From NCBI GenBank assembly GCA_012927585.1, contig JABBOY010000002.1, positions 1-64,000 of the forward strand: DNA of 64,000 nt. Reading direction: 5' to 3'. The notes under the pieces were generated by a model. It was not told where the DNA came from and did no database searches. It was given only the letters and a program-made list of their open reading frames with translations. The number at the start of each line of letters is the position of its first letter. Positions within the stretch are counted from its first letter, which is position 1. The position numbers were made by a program, and so were the translations under genes. Of the stretch, positions 48,706 through 58,000 are shown in pieces. The stretch is from Glaciimonas sp. (lineage in GTDB: Bacteria > Pseudomonadota > Gammaproteobacteria > Burkholderiales > Burkholderiaceae_D).

Positions 48706-49425
48706 ATGAAACAAGCCTTAGTTACCGGCGGCAGCGGCGCCATCGGCGCTGCCATTTGCCGCAGTTTGGCGGCCGATGGTCACCATGTGCTGGTGCATGC
48801 GAATTCCAGGCCGGCGCAGGCGCAAGCGGTGGTGGACGCAATCAGCGCGCAGGGCGGCAGTGCCGAAGTGCTGGTGTTCGACGTCACCGATGCGGCCGCA
48901 GTCGCGGCTTGTCTGCAGCCGCGAATTGAACTCAAGCCGATCCAGATCCTGGTCAACAATGCCGGGATTCACGACGATGCAGTGTTTCCGGGCATGCAGT
49001 TGGAACAATGGCAGCGCGTGATCGACGTTTCGCTGCACGGTTTTTTCCACGTCACCCATACCCTGATGATGCCGATGATCCGCAGCCGGTGGGGGCGCAT
49101 CATCAATATGTCATCGGTGGCCGCACTCAGCGGCAACCGTGGTCAAGTGAATTATTCCGCTGCCAAAGGCGCACTCAACGCCGCCACCAAGTCGCTGGCG
49201 CTGGAAATCGCCAGCCGCGGCATTACCGTCAACGCGGTAGCGCCGGGAATTATTGACAGCGAAATGAGCCGCAGCGCCTTCGATGCGCAAGCGATCGATC
49301 GCATGGTGCCGATGAAACGCGCCGGCAAACCGGAAGAAGTCGCCGATTTGGTGAGTTTCCTTGCCTCGCCACGCGCCGCGTATATTACCGGCCAAGTCAT
49401 TTCGATCAACGGCGGGCTGTTGTAA
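48706..49425 (+). CDS. 3-oxoacyl-ACP reductase (FabG/ApeQ-like)
   Basis: A 239-residue short-chain dehydrogenase: GGSGAIGAAI cofactor loop, NNAGIHDD, catalytic Ser in IINMSSVAALSG and YxxxK in VNYSAAKGALN. It reduces the 3-keto group in each cycle. The start is the ATG at 48706; the longer frame runs through the dehydratase gene. It is the last plus-strand gene of the pigment cluster. Confidence 0.93.
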   Translation: MKQALVTGGSGAIGAAICRSLAADGHHVLVHANSRPAQAQAVVDAISAQGGSAEVLVFDVTDAAAVAACLQPRIELKPIQILVNNAGIHDDAVFPGMQLEQWQRVIDVSLHGFFHVTHTLMMPMIRSRWGRIINMSSVAALSGNRGQVNYSAAKGALNAATKSLALEIASRGITVNAVAPGIIDSEMSRSAFDAQAIDRMVPMKRAGKPEEVADLVSFLASPRAAYITGQVISINGGLL

Positions 49426-49607
49426 AGGCGACGGCAGCATGAATGCCGCCGCAGATCGGTTTAGTTCTGGGCACCATCGCCCACGCGCTCTTTCAAGTTG
49501 TCAATCTCGAGAAAAAATTCTTTATTGCAACAATTGCAAATTGAATGTTACGGTTACACCAACTAACACATGCAGCAGGCGACTGCGGCGTATCAAGGGG
49601 GTGGCAA
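49426..49607. other. Boundary between pigment cluster and secretion cassette
   Basis: A short intergenic stretch with a GGCAGCAT/ATGCCGCC near-palindrome after the reductase stop but no T-run. It presumably holds the promoter of the secretion operon. No insertion-sequence end or repeat was recognised at the junction. Confidence 0.4.
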
Positions 49608-51929
49608 GTGACGGCAATTTCAAGTGTACGGGCGACGCGCCGTGTGGGTGCGCATGACAAGCAACAAAATCCTGTCAATTCAGACATTCCGAATGCAGTA
49701 GAAGTCAGCAATACCGACACAATGGCGCCCTTGGCCGCCTTGTGCGCCATCGCCCGCTTCCACCAAATCGCAGCCGATTCCGCTACGCTGGCCCATCAGT
49801 TGGGTCTGGCATCGAGTGACCCGCTTGCTTGCGCCGATGTGCTGCGCGCCGCCAAGCACCTGGGCCTCAAGGCCAAGCTGGTCCGTACTACTGTCGAGCG
49901 CCTTGGTTTGACGCCATTGCCGGCCTTGGCCTTGATGTGCACGACCGATGAAACATTGCGCGTCGTCATCCTCGCCCAGAGCGATGGCAAGCGGGTGTTG
50001 TTTCAGGAAATATCGTCCTCCCCCTCTGCCGCGCCTTCCGCAACAACGCCCACCCCAGCGGCGGACACCAGTGGCCGCCCCACCATTGCACCTGTCGAAG
50101 TTTTTGCAGCCCAGTGGACTGGCGATCTCATCCTGATCAGCAGTCACGCCAGCCTGGCCGGAGAACTCGCCAAGTTCGACTTCTCCTGGTTCATCCCAGC
50201 CCTCGTCAAATACAGAAAATTGCTGGGTGAAGTGTTGCTGATCTCTTTCATGCTGCAACTTTTCGGCTTGGTCAGCCCGTTGTTTTTTCAAGTGGTGATG
50301 GACAAAGTGCTGGTGCATAAAGGCATGACCACGCTAGACGTACTGGTCATCGGGCTGGTGATTGTGGTCATCTTCGAGAGCGTGCTGGGTGCCCTGCGTG
50401 CTTACGTGTTCAGTCACACCACCAGCCGTATTGATGTGGAGTTGGGCGCGCGCTTGTTCCGCCATCTGGTGCAACTCCCGCTGGCGTACTTTCAGGCCCG
50501 CCGGGTAGGCGATTCGGTCGCCCGCGTGCGCGAGTTGGAAAACATTCGCTCCTTCCTGACCGGCAATGCCTTAACCGTGCTGCTTGACGTATTTTTCTCC
50601 GTCGTATTCATCGCCGTCATGCTGATCTACAGCGTGCCGCTGACCCTCATCGTGCTGGTCAGCTTGCCGTTGTACTTTGGCCTGAGCCTGGCCGTGGTGC
50701 CTATCCTGCGCCAGCGCCTGGACGTCAAGTTTGCCCGCGGTGCAGAAAACCAGGCGATGCTGGTGGAAACCGTGACAGGTATCCAGACCGTCAAAGCCAC
50801 TGCACTGGAGCCCGCCTTTGGCAAACGCTGGGACACCCAATTGGCATCGTATGTCTCGGCCAGCTTCAAAACCCAAAATCTGGCCACTCTGGCCAATGAA
50901 GGCGTCAACCTGATTGGCAAACTGGTCAATGCCGCCACCCTGTGGTACGGGGCCCATTTGGTAATGGACAACGAACTCACCGTCGGCCAGTTTGTTGCCT
51001 TCAACATGTTTGCCCAGCGCGTCTCCCAGCCCATCATGCGCATGGCCCAGTTGTGGACCGACTTTCAGCAAACCGGCATCTCAGTGGCGCGTCTGGGTGA
51101 CATCCTCAACACCCGCACTGAAGTCGCCCCCAGCAGCACCGCGCAACTGCCCCGGCTGTTGGGCCGGATTACCCTGGACAACATCACTTTTCGCTATCGG
51201 CCTGAAGCCGCTCCGGTCCTGAACGGCGTCAGCCTGGAGATAATCCCCGGTGAAATCATCGGCATCGTCGGGCGCTCCGGCTCCGGCAAAAGTACCCTTA
51301 CCAAACTGGTCCAGCGACTGTATTCGCCGGAAGGCGGCAGATTATTGGTCGACGGCATCGACATCAGCCTGATCGACGCCGCGCAACTCAGAAGACAAGT
51401 CGGCGTTGTGCTGCAAGACAACTTGCTGTTCAACCGTAGCGTGCGCGAGAACATCGCCATAACCGACCCGGCAGCACCCATTGAGGCCGTCATCCAAGTG
51501 GCGCAACTGGCCGGGGCCCACGAGTTCATCAGCGAATTGCCCGAAGGCTACGACACCATAGTCGGTGAGCAAGGCAGCAGTTTGAGTGGCGGTCAGCGCC
51601 AACGCATAGCCATTGCCCGTGCCCTGTTTACCAACCCGCGCATCCTGATTCTGGACGAAGCTACCAGTGCGCTGGATTACGAAAGCGAAGCCATCATCCA
51701 GCGCAATATGGCCCACATCTGCCAAGGCCGCACAGTGCTCATCATCGCCCACCGCCTGAGTTCGGTGCGCCATGCCCATCGCATCATCGTGATGGATAAA
51801 GGCCGCATTGTAGAAGCTGGCCCGCATGCGGCATTGGTCATCCAACCGCAAGGCTTGTATGCCCATCTATGGAGCATGCAGGACGGCGGGCAATCGATTG
51901 AATCGCCTCTGCAGGAAACGGCATCATGA
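49608..51929 (+). CDS. Type I secretion ABC transporter (HlyB-like)
   Basis: A 773-residue exporter with an N-terminal C39-like domain (MAPLAALCAIARFHQIAADS) that lacks the usual catalytic Cys/His arrangement, as in HlyB. Six membrane helices follow (residues about 140-430), then an ATPase with GRSGSGKST, LSGGQRQRIA and ILILDEATSALD. I start at the GTG at 49608, which follows AAGGGGGTGG; the upstream frame is not conserved-looking. It overlaps the HlyD-like gene by four bases and should export the RTX protein encoded downstream. Confidence 0.92.
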   Translation: MTAISSVRATRRVGAHDKQQNPVNSDIPNAVEVSNTDTMAPLAALCAIARFHQIAADSATLAHQLGLASSDPLACADVLRAAKHLGLKAKLVRTTVERLGLTPLPALALMCTTDETLRVVILAQSDGKRVLFQEISSSPSAAPSATTPTPAADTSGRPTIAPVEVFAAQWTGDLILISSHASLAGELAKFDFSWFIPALVKYRKLLGEVLLISFMLQLFGLVSPLFFQVVMDKVLVHKGMTTLDVLVIGLVIVVIFESVLGALRAYVFSHTTSRIDVELGARLFRHLVQLPLAYFQARRVGDSVARVRELENIRSFLTGNALTVLLDVFFSVVFIAVMLIYSVPLTLIVLVSLPLYFGLSLAVVPILRQRLDVKFARGAENQAMLVETVTGIQTVKATALEPAFGKRWDTQLASYVSASFKTQNLATLANEGVNLIGKLVNAATLWYGAHLVMDNELTVGQFVAFNMFAQRVSQPIMRMAQLWTDFQQTGISVARLGDILNTRTEVAPSSTAQLPRLLGRITLDNITFRYRPEAAPVLNGVSLEIIPGEIIGIVGRSGSGKSTLTKLVQRLYSPEGGRLLVDGIDISLIDAAQLRRQVGVVLQDNLLFNRSVRENIAITDPAAPIEAVIQVAQLAGAHEFISELPEGYDTIVGEQGSSLSGGQRQRIAIARALFTNPRILILDEATSALDYESEAIIQRNMAHICQGRTVLIIAHRLSSVRHAHRIIVMDKGRIVEAGPHAALVIQPQGLYAHLWSMQDGGQSIESPLQETAS

Positions 51930-53389
51930 ACGACGCTACCAACACAGACCTTGTTCCGACGGCACCCGACGAAACGCTGGCACCCGCCAAACCGAAGCAC
52001 CCGGCCATCGAACTGCTAGCTCGCTACCAAGCCGTGTTCCAGGTCGCCTGGGCCCACCGGGCCGAGTTGGCTGGTCCGGCCCGTTGCGCTGACGAAATTG
52101 CTTTTTTACCCGCCGCTTTAAGCCTGCAGGAAACCCCCGTGCATCCCGCTCCACGCCGACTGGCCTGGAGCCTCATGATCCTTTTTGTACTGGCATTGCT
52201 CTGGTCCATCTTTGGTCAGGTGGACATCGTGGCGGTGGCACCGGGGCGCATCATCGTTAGCGAGCGCACCAAAGTCATCCAGCCATTGGAGGACAGCGTA
52301 GTGCGCCGGGTCCTGGTCAAAGATGGCGATCGGGTACAAGCCGGCCAAGTGCTGGTCGAACTGGACCCCACCATGGCCACGGCGGACATGGCCAGCGTAG
52401 AAGAACAACTGCGTGCTGCCATCAGCGAAGAGTTGCGCACCGCAGCGCTACGCACCGCCTTGCACAGCGGACAAACGCCTCGCATCGACAGCAACAAAGC
52501 AGATGCATCGGTGCAAACCCAGCTGCAGTCCGAGTGGCAAGACATCCGTGCACAACTCGCCAAGCTTGATGCCGAAGCAGCCCGCCGGCGCGCTGAAATG
52601 GGCACCGTCGGAGAAGCCATAACCAAACTGGAAGCCACAATCCCGATGGTGCAAACGCGCGAGGCCGACTTCAAGAAACTGGTTGGGCAAGGCTATATCT
52701 CCGGCCACGCCACCCAGGACAAAACCCGCGAGCGCATCGAATTGGAGCACGACTTGGCAACCCAGCGCGCCCGTCTGACAGAAGCGCGATTCGTGCTCAA
52801 GGAAACTGAGCAAGCGAAAGCAGCCTACCGGGCCGAAACCTTGCGCTTGCTCAACGACAGAAATGCGCAAGCCGCCACCAGCCATCAGCAACGCAACGCA
52901 GACCACGCTAAAGCCAGTCAGCGTGAGCGCCTCACGCATCTCACCGCACCAGTGGCCGGCGTCATCCAGCAACTAGCGATCCATACTACCGGCGGCGTAG
53001 TGACCTCGGCCCAGCCGTTGATGATCGTCGTGCCCGATTCAGCGCAAGTAACCGCAGAAGTCAGCATTGCCAATCAAGACATCGGCTTTGTGAATGAAGG
53101 ACAAATAGCGGAAGTGAAGCTGGAAACTTTTCCGTACACGAAATACGGCACGGTCTCAGCCAAGGTAGACATCGTCACGGCCGACGCCGTCACCGATGAA
53201 AAGAAGGGATCTTATTACCCCGCCACCTTGACCTTGCACCAGAAAGACATGGTGATCGATGGCAAGCGCATAGCGCTTAGTCCGGGCATGAACATCACGG
53301 CGGAAATCAAGACTGGGCACAGAAGGATTATTGAATATCTGTTGAGTTCAGTGCAGCGAGCGGGGAACGAGAGTTTGCGGGAACGATAG
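51926..53389 (+). CDS. Type I secretion adaptor (HlyD-like)
   Basis: A 487-residue membrane-fusion protein with a single membrane helix at about 76-96 (LAWSLMILFVLALLWSIFGQ), a lipoyl-type half motif (VIQPLEDSVVRRVLVKDGDR), a long coiled coil (about 150-320) and the C-terminal HLTAPVAGVIQQLAIHTTGG motif of HlyD. It links the ABC exporter to an outer-membrane TolC, which is not in this cassette. Confidence 0.92.
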   Translation: MNDATNTDLVPTAPDETLAPAKPKHPAIELLARYQAVFQVAWAHRAELAGPARCADEIAFLPAALSLQETPVHPAPRRLAWSLMILFVLALLWSIFGQVDIVAVAPGRIIVSERTKVIQPLEDSVVRRVLVKDGDRVQAGQVLVELDPTMATADMASVEEQLRAAISEELRTAALRTALHSGQTPRIDSNKADASVQTQLQSEWQDIRAQLAKLDAEAARRRAEMGTVGEAITKLEATIPMVQTREADFKKLVGQGYISGHATQDKTRERIELEHDLATQRARLTEARFVLKETEQAKAAYRAETLRLLNDRNAQAATSHQQRNADHAKASQRERLTHLTAPVAGVIQQLAIHTTGGVVTSAQPLMIVVPDSAQVTAEVSIANQDIGFVNEGQIAEVKLETFPYTKYGTVSAKVDIVTADAVTDEKKGSYYPATLTLHQKDMVIDGKRIALSPGMNITAEIKTGHRRIIEYLLSSVQRAGNESLRER

Positions 53390-53596
53390 AACGTGAAACG
53401 CGGTTAATTATCAGGCGCAATGGGGAACGTTATCGGTGCGGGATAAACGTAAAACTGGTACGAAAAACCAGCAAAGCTTGTTGAGGAATCTATGCTGGAA
53501 GGTCAAATAGATGTTGGATTTTTATTGGAGAAATAATGAGAAATAAAATAATGCCATCCCCTGGCTCTATACGTCAGCGAATGGCGTGACCCCATT
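53390..53596. other. Intergenic stretch with an orphan start
   Basis: GGAG at 53526 and an ATG at 53536 open a 17-codon frame (MRNKIMPSPGSIRQRMA) that stops at 53589. One frame shift would carry it into the RTX fragment that follows, so the RTX gene's true start may be here. Confidence 0.45.
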
Positions 53597-54358
53597 ATGC
53601 AAGCCAGCGCCAGCTATAGATTCACCTACAACCACGATCAATGGAACGCTTCAGTTTGCTCCGTTGGCAGCACCGCCACCGCCCTCAACGCCGATAAAAC
53701 CCAAATCTTCGTCGGTGGCGCAGGTGCCGACGCCTTTACAGGCGGCGACAAGGCCGACTTGATTTTGGCCGGTAGCGGAGCAGATACTTTGACCGGGGGC
53801 GCAGGTGCTGATGCTATCTATGGTGACGAAGACAGCATCGTTATCGGCAGCAGCCCTGCGCTAACTGGCGCAGGCCAGTCCGACTACAAGCTGATTGGAA
53901 ACAAGGGCGAGTGGAGCGTTAACCACGGAGAAACCATCTACACCCTCAATGAAACCCAAAAGAGACTGGTCATCAGTGGCACTGCGCTGGGGGCTGGCAA
54001 CGACATCACCATCACCGATATTGACGTCGCAAAAATCAAGAGCAGCGGTTATCTGGGCATCACACTTACCGCCGACTCAATGGCGGCCCTCGTGGAAACC
54101 GGAGGCAGCAACGTTTGGGGCGACCTCAACTTCGACCCTACCAGCCTTGACGGTCAGATGTGGGGCTATGCAGGGGGCAAAATAAGCGATGCAAGCTACT
54201 TGGAGCTGGCTTGCCACGGCAATGACTATATGGATAACTTCATGCTCGAAAACGCTATTCAATTCATAGCTTTTAGCGCGAACTCGACAAGCAATACAGG
54301 TCAATTTGATGCTCAGACAAAAGCAGTGAATGATTCGGCCAGGCAGATAACAACATGA
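53597..54358 (+). CDS. Short RTX-repeat protein, probably a fragment
   Basis: A 253-residue protein with four or five RTX-like turns at about residues 38-78 (GGAGADAFTGGDKAD, GSGADTLTGGAGADAIYGDE) and no other recognised domain. It lacks a recognisable C-terminal secretion module, and the ATG at 53597 has no ribosome site. The in-frame text just upstream (SEWRDPI) and the orphan start at 53536 suggest an older, longer RTX gene. It overlaps the next gene by four bases. Confidence 0.65.
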   Translation: MQASASYRFTYNHDQWNASVCSVGSTATALNADKTQIFVGGAGADAFTGGDKADLILAGSGADTLTGGAGADAIYGDEDSIVIGSSPALTGAGQSDYKLIGNKGEWSVNHGETIYTLNETQKRLVISGTALGAGNDITITDIDVAKIKSSGYLGITLTADSMAALVETGGSNVWGDLNFDPTSLDGQMWGYAGGKISDASYLELACHGNDYMDNFMLENAIQFIAFSANSTSNTGQFDAQTKAVNDSARQITT

Positions 54359-55035
54359 AACAAATCACATGGATTGTTCTGACGTGGCTTGCGTTTGGTT
54401 GCTCAGTACAAGCTGCAGGTTTTGATTGCGCAACGGCACAGACCAAGGTTGAGAAGCTCATCTGCGCAGATGCGGAGTTGTCGAAGCTGGATGAGTATCT
54501 GGCATCGGCTTACAGCGCTGCGCTGAAAGTGGATGGAAATGCTGCGTATGTTCGACAGGAGCAGAAGCAATGGGTGAAGGAACGCAACGCCTGCGTTGAC
54601 GCCTCATGCGTGAAGAATGCATACCAGAACCGCCTTTGGGCGATGGCACAAAGTACACAAAGCACCGAAGGAATAGAGGAACTTTATGGCAAGTGGGAAG
54701 CCGGCGGTACGGGTGGCCTAGCGGTCTACGGCATGATGAAAATTTCCAAATCCAAAATCACTTGGAAGGGCTATAACCGTGTCGATCCTAGATGTACGGT
54801 GAGCTATGAACAGGTTCCGGAAGGCGATGTGATCAAGATCAAAGTCGATCCGGACCATTTCCAAAACATCTCACCATTCAAGAGCTATGTACTGGCAATT
54901 CATGGAGGATGTGCCTTGAAAATTACATACTTTCGTCTGACTCTTCCAGACAATATGCCCAACTACCTAGACATGATCGAATATTCCGATGACTTCGCTG
55001 AGGCTGTCGGCTACGTACACTTTTACAAGCGTTGA
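54355..55035 (+). CDS. Exported LprI-family (DUF1311) protein, candidate immunity protein
   Basis: A 226-residue protein with a signal peptide (ITWIVLTWLAFGCSVQAA; the Cys in AFGC could alternatively be a weak lipobox). Then follows a DUF1311/LprI domain, about residues 24-95: FDCATAQTKVEKLICADAEL and KQWVKERNACVDASCVKNAY, with paired cysteines. LprI of Mycobacterium tuberculosis is a lysozyme inhibitor. The C-terminal 120 residues are unassigned beta-rich sequence. It lies directly upstream of a large RTX protein with a lysozyme-like domain, which makes a protective role for the producer plausible (inference). Confidence 0.8.
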   Translation: MKQITWIVLTWLAFGCSVQAAGFDCATAQTKVEKLICADAELSKLDEYLASAYSAALKVDGNAAYVRQEQKQWVKERNACVDASCVKNAYQNRLWAMAQSTQSTEGIEELYGKWEAGGTGGLAVYGMMKISKSKITWKGYNRVDPRCTVSYEQVPEGDVIKIKVDPDHFQNISPFKSYVLAIHGGCALKITYFRLTLPDNMPNYLDMIEYSDDFAEAVGYVHFYKR

Positions 55036-55066
55036 AATTACAGAAATACATAGGAGAGATGCAATC

Positions 55067-58000
55067 ATGACCATTACCGTAAATGCAATCACACAGACCG
55101 AATTCAACACCCGTTTGCGAAAGCTTCTGGAACAACTTGAGTTCAATTCGCTCACACCGTATTCTGATAGCGCAAAACCTTCTCACCCGACCATCGGCAT
55201 TGGCTTTGATCTGACGAACGACAAGGTTCGCCCAAAAGTATTTGATGCAATGGGGATATCGGCGACCGATCCGTTAAGAACAGCTTTGACCAAAGCGATC
55301 AAGGACAACATGGGCAAGTCCACCGCAGCAGTTCAAACCGCATTGGATACTGCCTATGGCGCGCCTTTCGTTATGACCGCAGCACAAATTAAGAGCGCCT
55401 TTGACGACATCGCAAAATCCTATGTGGACATCGCAAAAACCAGTGGCCTCGGTTACAGCAATGAACTGGTAGCCCTGACCTCACTTGCCTTCAACGGCCT
55501 GTACGGCCCAGGCACCAAGGCCGCGCTTACCCTGCCAGACAAGTTCGATGCCCGTGCCGAAGCCTGGTATCAAATTCGCTACGAGCACGTAGCCGGTCAG
55601 AACGAGAAACGCCGCTATGCTGAAGCTGCCTTGTTTGGTTTGTACGAGCCAGGGGCGGCCATGTCGGAGGAAGCGGCGCGCGGTGTTTACCGGATGTACA
55701 CCGCGCACTCGGACAAGATGATTGATCACGACGTTGCGTATGCGGCTCTCTTGTCAGAAGCTAATCTTGATCTCGGCGCGGCTGGATTTACGAACACAGC
55801 TGCTGATTTAAAGGCATCGCTTCAATCTGGCGCAGATTTTTTGGTTGCCAAGTACGGACAAGGCCAAAGCTTTTCACCCTTGAATATTCGGGTTGGAAAG
55901 AGTGCCGGCGGCACTGTCTCTGGTACCAGTGCGAATTCCAATCTATTAATAGGCGATGTAGGTTCAGATACGCTGACCGGCGGAAACGGCAATGATGTTT
56001 TAGTTGGCGGCTCTGGCAATGACATCTTGAATGGTGACGCTGGCGACGACCATTTGTATGGTGGCGAAGGCGACGACAGCTTGAATGGTGGTTCCGGCGA
56101 AGATACCGCAGTCTATAAGGGCTCGCCGCTGGATTACGACATTCGGCAAAATTCAGATGAATCCTGGTCGGTCCGCAATGTGCGTGGTGCCAAAGATGCA
56201 GGCTCAGACACACTGAGGAACATTGAGGCCGTGCAGTTCGACGCGGCTGGTGGCACACACAAGACTTACCAGCTGCAAAAGAAGGGTTTGACCTTTCAAA
56301 CCGACTTCGCCATTGTGGTCGATGCCACTGGCAGTATGGGTTCATCCATCAACAGTGTGAAGAGAGCGGCCACCGCGCTTGTCAACGCCGCGTTTGCTGA
56401 CGGCAAAGCCGATGCCCGCATTGGTGTAGTCACCTTCAAGGACTCGACAAATGGCGAGCCGTCAGAGGTGGTTCTTTCGCTCACAAACCAAGATGATTTT
56501 TCGGACCGAAAGACAGCCGCGGTCAATGCCATCAATAGCATAAGTTTGGGTTGGGGCGGGGATTGGGCGGAGACTTCTTTTGAAGGGCTTCGTCTTGCGC
56601 TGGATGGTCATATGGGACAGTGGCGCGCGAGTGCAGGCATTCTTCGGATTGCGCTGTTTACCGATGCGCCAGCCAAGGATGGTGCTTTGGCGGCTCAAGT
56701 GACTGCGCTGGCGCATAACATTGGCGCCGTGATCGGATCATCTTCATCATTAGTGCGGGCGGGCGGCTCGGTCGACACCTTCAGTCTTTCATTTGCGGCT
56801 GGCGCTGGGCGCGCGGCAGGGCTGGTCGGAGATGGTGACCCGTTAAGCCCATTTGTGCTGACCGATGAACCTGTGACGCTTGATCCAACAACAACGCAAG
56901 TTCAAATTTTTACCATTGTGACGGGGTCGCCTTACTGGGATACGTCGGCTTTTGAAGCAATCGCCAGCGCCAATGGTGGCAGGTTCATGACGGCCGGAAA
57001 TAACGATGCACTCGTCAGTGCGCTGTTTGAGATCATCCAGGGCAACAGTGCGCCCACTGATATTGCGCTTTCCAGCATCAACATTGCCGAGAACGCTGCA
57101 ATCGGCCAGGTGGTTGGCAGTCTGTCTGCCACCGATGCTGATATAGGTGAAAAATTCACCTATTCATTGGTTGACAATCCGTCAAATTTATTTGGCATCG
57201 ACGGTGCGAACCTCGTGGTGTCGGGTGCACTCGACTACGAGACCGCGACGAAGCAGGACATCTCTGTGCGGGTCACTGACTCGGCGGCAAATACCTTTGA
57301 CAAGACGTTCACGATCAATGTCGACAATGTCCTGGGTGTGACCATTACTGGCACAAACGGCACCGACCTGATCAATGCCACCCACACCGTGGCGCTCCAG
57401 TCGCTGCCCACCAATGAGGAGGACACCATCACTGGGCTGGGTGGCAATGACACTCTCAATGGCTTGGGCGGCAACGACACGCTTGATGGCGGCGCGGGCA
57501 ATGACACTTTAACCGGCGGCAAAGGCAACGACACCCTCACCGGCGGCGCAGGTGCAGACCTGTTTCTGTTTGGCCGGGGCGATGGTCAGGACACGGTCAA
57601 GGACTTCAACTTCGGCGGCACCGACCAGTTGGTGTTCGGAGCCGGGATTGCGGCCAGCGACATCGCGATCAGCCGCACGGGCAGCCACCTGGTGATCAAA
57701 GTCAATGACCCCAGCAACGCATCGGCCACCGATCAGATCACTATCGAGAACTGGAACAACAGCACCGATCTGACCGAGCAGGTGCAGTTTGCCGACGGCA
57801 CGGTGTGGACCGCAGCCGACCTCACCAATCGGTCTAATCCGATCAGCCCGACAACGACCATGACCGGTACCGATGCATCAGAGACGTTCACGCTGGCGTC
57901 CGATATCACCTGGTTCGATGCCAAAGGCGGCAACGACACCATCACGTCCGGGGCCGGCAATACGACCATCTACGGTGGCGGCGACAACGACACCATCACC

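Noticed and set aside
49608-51929. Bacteriocin (C39 peptidase) exporter
   Set aside because: The N-terminal domain lacks a credible catalytic Cys/His arrangement and the cargo next door is an RTX protein, not a double-glycine peptide.
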